Source: Prosthecobacter sp.
GTDB lineage: Bacteria; Verrucomicrobiota; Verrucomicrobiia; Verrucomicrobiales; Verrucomicrobiaceae
Direction: 5' to 3'
DNA: 19,445 nucleotides
NCBI GenBank assembly: GCA_025869455.1
Contig: JAOZVT010000104.1
Location: 1 to 19,445, forward strand
Position 1 is the first letter of the stretch; each line of letters opens with the position of its first letter. Below the pieces are notes generated by a model. The model saw only the letters and a list, made by a program, of their open reading frames with translations. It did no database searches and was not told where the DNA came from. The translations under genes and the position numbers were made by a program. Shown here piece by piece: positions 8,067-13,200 of the stretch.

Positions 8067-8084
8067 TTGTGAAAAATTTCACAA
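8067..8084. promoter_or_regulatory. CRP/FNR-family operator-like palindrome
   Basis: TTGTGAAA-AA-TTTCACAA is a perfect 8+2+8 palindrome. It contains TGTGA-N6-TCACA, which matches both half-sites of the E. coli CRP consensus exactly. It lies in the divergent intergenic region, about 46 bp upstream of the nuoH ATG and 88 bp upstream of the TRIC-like ATG. It would overlap the -35 region of the candidate TRIC-like promoter. The regulator is not encoded in this window. A CRP/FNR-superfamily protein is the best guess, but any helix-turn-helix protein with the same half-site is possible. Confidence 0.6.
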
Positions 8085-8095
8085 GCTCCCTTTTT

Positions 8096-8104
8096 TGATA
8101 TATT
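8096..8104 (+). promoter_or_regulatory. Candidate extended -10 promoter of the TRIC-like gene
   Basis: TGATATATT is a TG-N-TATATT extended -10 element, with 5/6 matches in the hexamer. The -35 region would fall inside the palindrome at 8067-8084 and is itself poor, as expected for extended -10 promoters. Predicted transcription start near 8111. Weak evidence. Confidence 0.3.
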
Positions 8105-8107
8105 TGC

Positions 8108-8132
8108 CTCGCGGCCCCAACTTTGCCGCGAG
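8108..8132 (+). other. GC-rich hairpin in the TRIC-like gene leader
   Basis: CTCGCGGC and GCCGCGAG form a perfect 8-bp stem around a 9-nt loop. It is followed 10 nt later by a T6 run that belongs to an AT palindrome. The spacing is too long for a canonical intrinsic terminator, so attenuation is only a possibility. Confidence 0.4.
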
Positions 8133-8140
8133 ATCCCTTC

Positions 8141-8157
8141 GATTTTTTAAAAAAATC
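8141..8157. repeat. AT-rich perfect palindrome before the TRIC-like start
   Basis: GATTTTTT-A-AAAAAATC is a perfect 8+1+8 inverted repeat ending 15 bp before the ATG at 8173. Its role is unknown; it could be a protein site or simply an A/T-tract. Confidence 0.35.
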
Positions 8158-8172
8158 AACCAGAATGGGCCG

Positions 8173-8790
8173 ATGCCACCTTGGATTGAGTATTCAGCCT
8201 GTGCCGTCTGCGCCATTTCTGGCGTGCTTGCGGCAGAGGGGAAACGCATGGATTTGTTTGGAGCGGTGGTTTTAGCCCTGGTCACCGCCGTGGGTGGAGG
8301 CACCATTCGCGACCTCTGCCTGGGGGTGCAGCCCGTTTTTTGGATCCAGGCCCCCGATTACGTGACCACAGCGCTGGTCGCCGCTGTGGGGACTTTCGTG
8401 ATCGCACGTTTTTTTAATCTACCGGATCGGGCGCTGGCCGTGGCGGACGCCTTTGGACTGGCTCTTTTTGGCATTGTCGGCACCGAGAAGGCCCTTTTGC
8501 TGGGTTCACCCGCCGTGGTTTCCATCTTGCTGGGGATCGTCACCGGGGTGGCTGGAGGCATCTTACGGGATGTACTGCGCAGTGAAATCCCTTGGGTTCT
8601 GCGGGCTGAAATGGAGCTTTACGCCACTGCGGTGTGTTTTGGAGCCGCCACCTTTGTGCTGCTGCGGCTGTGGTTACCGCCCTCAGAAAGCCACCGTTAC
8701 ATCGGTATGGCGGTGATTTTGGCCCTGAGACTGATTGCCATGCGCTGGCGGCTGCGTTTGCCCACCTTCCAGACGCGATTGATGAAGTAG
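8173..8790 (+). CDS. TRIC-type / UPF0126 membrane protein (PF03458)
   Basis: The product has 205 residues, the normal length for the family (E. coli YicG and YadS are about 200). Two homologous three-helix halves are visible, each with its glycine-rich kinked motif: AVGGGTIRDL (39-48) and GVAGGILRDV (125-134). This double GG(x)IRD pattern is diagnostic of PF03458, originally named UPF0126 or glycine transporter. Some prokaryotic members are shown to be TRIC-like trimeric cation channels, so potassium conductance is the likeliest role; the substrate here is unproven. The start chosen is the ATG at 8173, because the frame upstream (from 8014) encodes a basic, non-family extension that overlaps the nuoH start. 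No Shine-Dalgarno sequence is obvious. It is divergent from nuoH, and its stop is separated by one base from the stop of the convergent CDGSH gene. Confidence 0.88.
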   Translation: MPPWIEYSACAVCAISGVLAAEGKRMDLFGAVVLALVTAVGGGTIRDLCLGVQPVFWIQAPDYVTTALVAAVGTFVIARFFNLPDRALAVADAFGLALFGIVGTEKALLLGSPAVVSILLGIVTGVAGGILRDVLRSEIPWVLRAEMELYATAVCFGAATFVLLRLWLPPSESHRYIGMAVILALRLIAMRWRLRLPTFQTRLMK

Positions 8791-8791
8791 G

Positions 8792-9037
8792 CTATGATTC
8801 CACCGACAGAGACTTGTGACTGCCGTCACAGAAGGGTGGATTCTTCGTCTGCTTGCAATTGCAAAGCCAGACTTTCTGCGGTTCTGCGAGGGTGAATTTC
8901 TTTGGCCCTAGCCCCGTGCCTTTATGCTCACCATCACACATGGGCTGGTGCCCACTGAGTCCGCAAGAACACCACCAGTGATCCCCGGCTTCAAGCTCAA
9001 GAACCGCTGGTTTCGTATCGTAAATTTTGGGTGGCAT
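8792..9037 (-). CDS. Twin CDGSH iron-sulfur domain protein
   Basis: This 81-residue soluble protein carries two complete CDGSH-type 2Fe-2S motifs (CxCx2[S/T]x3PxCDGxH). The first is Cys23, Cys25, Cys34 and His38 in CSCGLSGHQPMCDGEH; the second is Cys59, Cys61, Cys70 and His74 in CNCKQTKNPPFCDGSH. Each motif would bind one cluster through three Cys and one His, as in mitoNEET and the small bacterial tandem forms. There is no membrane segment or signal peptide, so it should be cytoplasmic and act in electron transfer or in redox or iron-sulfur sensing; the partner is unknown. It lies 80 bp downstream of pyrD on the same strand. The ATG at 9037 has no clear Shine-Dalgarno sequence. Motif identification is firm; physiological role is not. 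Confidence 0.93.
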   Translation of the reverse strand: MPPKIYDTKPAVLELEAGDHWWCSCGLSGHQPMCDGEHKGTGLGPKKFTLAEPQKVWLCNCKQTKNPPFCDGSHKSLSVES

Positions 9038-9117
9038 AGGCGATAAAAAGATACGTAATCAAGATCGGTCTAACGAACTATTAACCTGAAAAAGGCAGCT
9101 AGATAACCAGAAGTTGA

Positions 9118-10149
9118 TCAAGCGCCGATCGTTCGCAAAACATCCTGAACCAAACCAGGACCACGAAAAACAAGACCACTGTAAACCTGCACCAGTTGTG
9201 CCCCGGCTTTCATTTTTTCAGCCGCATCCGCACCGCTCAAGATGCCACCCACACCGATGATGGGAGTGCTTTCTTTGAGCAACATTCGGAAAGCTTGGAT
9301 GACATCGGTGGAGCGTTCTTTCACCGGCGCGCCACTGAGTCCTCCGGCTTCTTTTTCCAACGGATGCCCAGCCACGGCTACGCGACTGATGGTGGTATTG
9401 GTGGCGATGACACCATCCACAGCAAGCTCATTAAACACACGTGCCAAAGCTTCGATCTGCTGGCCATCCAAGTCTGGGGCAATCTTGACCAAGACAGGCT
9501 TCATCTGCCCCTGCTCCTTCGCCAGCTTCGCCTGCTCCACCTTCAACGCGCCTAACAAAGAGCGTATGGACTCCTCCGCCTGGAGATCGCGCAAGCCTTT
9601 GGTATTCGGACTGGAGATGTTTACCGCGATGTAATCCGCCACCTCATAAGCCGCCCGCAAGCCTAACAAATAGTCATTCACCGCCTCTTCATTGGGCGTG
9701 TCAAAATTCTTGCCAATATTGACTCCCACCACCGCCTGAGTGCGACGTTTTTTCAAGCGCTTCACGGCTGAGTGAATGCCAGGATTGTTGAAGCCCATGC
9801 GATTGATCAAAGCATCATGTTCAGGCAGACGAAACAAACGCGGCTTCGGGTTTCCTGGCTGAGGACGCGGCGTCAAAGTACCGACTTCGACAAAACCAAA
9901 TCCCAGCGCCGCCCAGGCCTCCACAGCAGAGGCAGACTTGTCCATGCCTGCTGCCAAACCCAGCGCATTCGGAAAGCGCAGCCCCAGGCATTCCACTGGC
10001 TTCTGTGGCAGCACTTCCTGCCCCACGGTGAGCAACCCCAGGCTGTGGGAAAAGCGCATCATGCGCGTGGTCCACTCATGCGCCCGCTCCGCATCCATGC
10101 GGAAGAGCCAGGGTTTCAAAAGGGGGTAAAGATTAGCGGTGAGCGACAT
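9118..10149 (-). CDS. pyrD: Dihydroorotate dehydrogenase (quinone), class 2
   Basis: The product has 343 residues, the standard class 2 length. It oxidises dihydroorotate to orotate with FMN and passes electrons to quinone at the inner membrane, the fourth step of pyrimidine synthesis. The N-terminal segment (LYPLLKPWLFRMDAERAHEW) matches the membrane-associating helices unique to class 2. Barrel motifs in order: GLAAGMDKSA (64-73), VGTLTPRPQPGNPKPR (89-104), NRMGFNNPG (116-124), VNIGKN (143-148), NISSPNT (177-183) with catalytic base Ser180, VKIAPDL, ATNTTISR, and IIGVGGILSGADAAEKMKAG near the C-terminus for phosphate binding. The giant exported-protein gene ends 85 bp upstream on the same strand. 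A short hairpin lies in the leader. Confidence 0.97.
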   Translation of the reverse strand: MSLTANLYPLLKPWLFRMDAERAHEWTTRMMRFSHSLGLLTVGQEVLPQKPVECLGLRFPNALGLAAGMDKSASAVEAWAALGFGFVEVGTLTPRPQPGNPKPRLFRLPEHDALINRMGFNNPGIHSAVKRLKKRRTQAVVGVNIGKNFDTPNEEAVNDYLLGLRAAYEVADYIAVNISSPNTKGLRDLQAEESIRSLLGALKVEQAKLAKEQGQMKPVLVKIAPDLDGQQIEALARVFNELAVDGVIATNTTISRVAVAGHPLEKEAGGLSGAPVKERSTDVIQAFRMLLKESTPIIGVGGILSGADAAEKMKAGAQLVQVYSGLVFRGPGLVQDVLRTIGA

Positions 10150-10173
10150 GCCCTCTCACAAACTCCGGCTTCC

Positions 10174-10197
10174 TGCGCTGTCAAGACAGGCAGCGCA
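10174..10197 (-). other. Hairpin in the pyrD leader
   Basis: TGCGCTG and CAGCGCA form a perfect 7-bp stem with a 10-nt loop, 24 nt upstream of the pyrD ATG. It is not followed by a T run, so it is not an intrinsic terminator for the upstream gene. A role in pyrD leader control is conceivable but unsupported. Confidence 0.3.
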
Positions 10198-10220
10198 ACT
10201 TCGCTCAGTTATTCTTCCCC

Positions 10221-10242
10221 TGCCCTGATTGAGTTCAGGGCA
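10221..10242 (-). other. Hairpin over the stop codon of the giant gene
   Basis: TGCCCTGA and TCAGGGCA form a perfect 8-bp stem with a 6-nt loop that includes the TGA stop at 10237-10235. No U-tract follows, so factor-independent termination is doubtful; it may stabilise the transcript end. Confidence 0.3.
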
Positions 10243-13200
10243 CAGGCTTCGGCTGAAAAAGCACTGCTCCAGACTGAATGGGGCTGGATTTCAAGGTCTC
10301 CCCTTCCCCAGGAAGATCACTCAAGAGAAAATAACCATATCCCCGAATCTCTACTCCCACCCGAACCAGTTGGCCCAAGAAGTTGCTTTTTCGATTCAGA
10401 CGGGCCGAGGATCCAGTCAGCGTGAAGCTGCCGTTAAAGCTCCCTTTCTTGGTGTCCAGACGACTGAAGGCCAACTGAATATCGTTAGACTCAACCTTGA
10501 CTAGGTTCTTTGTCCCCTTGGCACTTGGATTGGAGACGGTCACCGCCACTTGCTGCGACTCATCCAATCCGCCAGCGGCTAATTTTAATTCTGCATTGTC
10601 TTCTTCTCCGCCAGTCAGATTCATGATCACGGTGCCTGATTCCAACGCAGGCAAGGTTCCACCTGCTGCGCTCAGCGTTACCGGACCAAATCCATCTCTA
10701 TAAATCAGGTCCTTCCCCTTCCCTTCGGTGGGGAGTTTGATCCAACTCACCTGCCCGCCCAAGGAGTTAGCCGAGGTGCTTTCAGCCGCCGTGATGCTCA
10801 ACTTACCCGTCAACGAGCCACGCTGTTTGTAGAGTGATTGATAAATCATCACTTCTCCAGATTCACCCAGCAAACTGCTGCAAACAAACGCGCTACCATC
10901 TGCCGCACGCCCACTGGCCTTCACGGCACCTGTGCGCTCTGCGATGGTGAAGGTCCCAAATCCGTAGCCCTGAGGCTGCACTTCATCACTCTCAGATGGG
11001 GAAAGTCTGAAGCTGTAAGTTTCAGCAAAGGCAGTGGCCAACTGCGTCTTTCCATTCCAAGGAATACCCCAACCACTGCCCTGATGCGTAACGACATCGC
11101 CAGACAAGAGCTCAAGATGCATCTTGGGAGTGGCTACTTGAGAATACGAAAGATTCACCGTTCTCACCTCCGTTTTCCCAGGAAGAGATGCCGTGGCGCT
11201 GAACTCTGTGGGGTTACTGCCTTCCACAGAGATCACGCCTTTGAAAGATTCTGCCTTGGTACCCAAGGTGACTTTACCGCTGAACGAACCCGAACTCGTG
11301 GTTAAGAGTTCAAACCGTCCACCCAAATGCTCTGCCGTTTCATCCACTGAGATGATGCCCTGATAACGGCCGATAAAGGCATCAGGCAGGGCTTCTACCA
11401 TGAGATCAAACGAGATGGCCTCAGGCGCTTTACCCGCCGCATTGCGTGCATTGATGGTAAGGGAATAAGTGCCCGCTTTCGTTGGTATGCCTGTGATTAG
11501 TCCGGTATCGCCATTGATGGATAGACCTGGAGGCAGGTTCTTTACCTGATAGATCACCGGGAGATTGAGGGTCGGGATTTCCAGGGTGTAGTCTGCGCCG
11601 ACTTGAGCAGGCGGTAGCGGTAATGTGGGCGAGCTTAGTTCAGGCAGCATCACTCCGCTTTGTGTCACATCATAACTTAAATACCCGATCTTGATTTGGG
11701 AAGTCCGTGGCTTGGTGGAAGGATTTGGCAGCACGGTCACATTGAATAAAAAATCACCAAACCCTTCCGTGGCATTCAGCTTTATCCATGACGGCAGTCC
11801 CTCAACCTTCCAAGAAGCACCATAGACCATCAGTCCAAAGATGAAGGTCTTTCCTTGAGCTTGAATGAGCTCTGATGTCACGCCCAAAAGATCCCCTGAA
11901 ATGGGTTTAATGATGACTTGTGCAGGTTCAGAAAGAGCACCTCGACTATCTTTGACCTGGTATGTAAAGGTAGGATAACCAGAAGCCTCACCATACACAA
12001 AAAGAAGAGCGTTGCCGATGCGAGTCAGAGTACCAACGCCAGCAGGTTCGACGGAAGAGAATGAAGCTATTGTTAAGGAATCCCCGTCTGCATCTTCATC
12101 ATTGGCCAATACATCCAGATAGAGAGAAGGCCCTCTAAATAAGCTTAATGTATCAGGTCTGGCGACTGGAGCATGATTGCCTGAGATGAAATTCAGAATA
12201 GTCCCAACAGCACCTCCCACTTGGCCAGCGGCACGGACTCGGTAAAAGTAACGCGTATTGGGCAACAATCCCGTTACCTCAGCATGTACGGTCAGCCCCT
12301 GAGTCCCTTCGACATGGGTGGGATTTGCTTCAATGAGTGTACCCAGATCTTTTGTGAGTCCATATTCAAAGAAGACGTCATGTGGAAACCCCTTGGGATT
12401 CACCGTGCCATTCATGATCACGGAGGTGGCCAAAACAGTATTTGCAGGAAGACTCTTTACTTGCGGAGAGTTTCCTTTGATTCCGCTTCCTAACAAATGG
12501 ATCTCCACGGGAACATCTCCAGCAGTCTCATTGTAAATCATGGCCACCGCCTGTTTATGCCCCAACTTAGTAGGATTGAATAAAAAAGACAAAGTCTGCT
12601 CTCCAGCTTTGGGTAATGAGGATATAAGTGGGTTCAACAACCTAAAGTCGCCCGCGTCGGCACCTTCAATCTGCAAAGAGATACCCCGCAGTTGAGTTTC
12701 CCCAGTGTTTTTCAGAGTAAAACTGCAGCGACTCATGCCTCCGAGACCAACGGAACCGAAATCACAATCTTCACCTGATACCCAGGTTTGACCTTCTGCA
12801 GTTTCCAAAGCCATAGCAGCAGGAGGAAAGCTGAAATCCGCCAAACTTTCCACCATTCCTGAACTGCGATTGTAAGGGCCACTCTGAATGACAGCCCTAG
12901 CACGGATAGTACCATTTGGAGGGAGGCTCAACCCCGTTAACTCCCAACCTCCAGAAATGTAATGAGCCAAACCTAAATTCGTCCAACTCTCCCCACCATT
13001 GGCACTGCACTCAAAATAAACCCGACGAGCTTCAGGAGACGAGCCACCACGCAACCATAAGATGCTTGAGGCATCAGGTACTGTCAGGCTTTCCGTGGCG
13101 GGGTCATTGTGAATTCGAGCTAAGCCGTGAATTAACACATTGTTGACATAATAATTGCTGCCGCCTTGGATTAGAATTTGACCATTTTTCTGCAAAACTA

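Noticed and set aside
8014..8172. A 53-residue N-terminal extension of the TRIC-like protein.
   Set aside because: The extension is basic and unlike the family, would overlap the nuoH start, and spans the promoter, hairpin and palindromes; family length fits the ATG at 8173.
8815..8830. A second perfect TGTGA-N6-TCACA CRP-type motif.
   Set aside because: It lies inside the CDGSH gene and is produced by the codons for Cys-Asp-Gly-Ser-His-Lys of the second cluster motif; the coding constraint explains it fully, and there is no promoter context.
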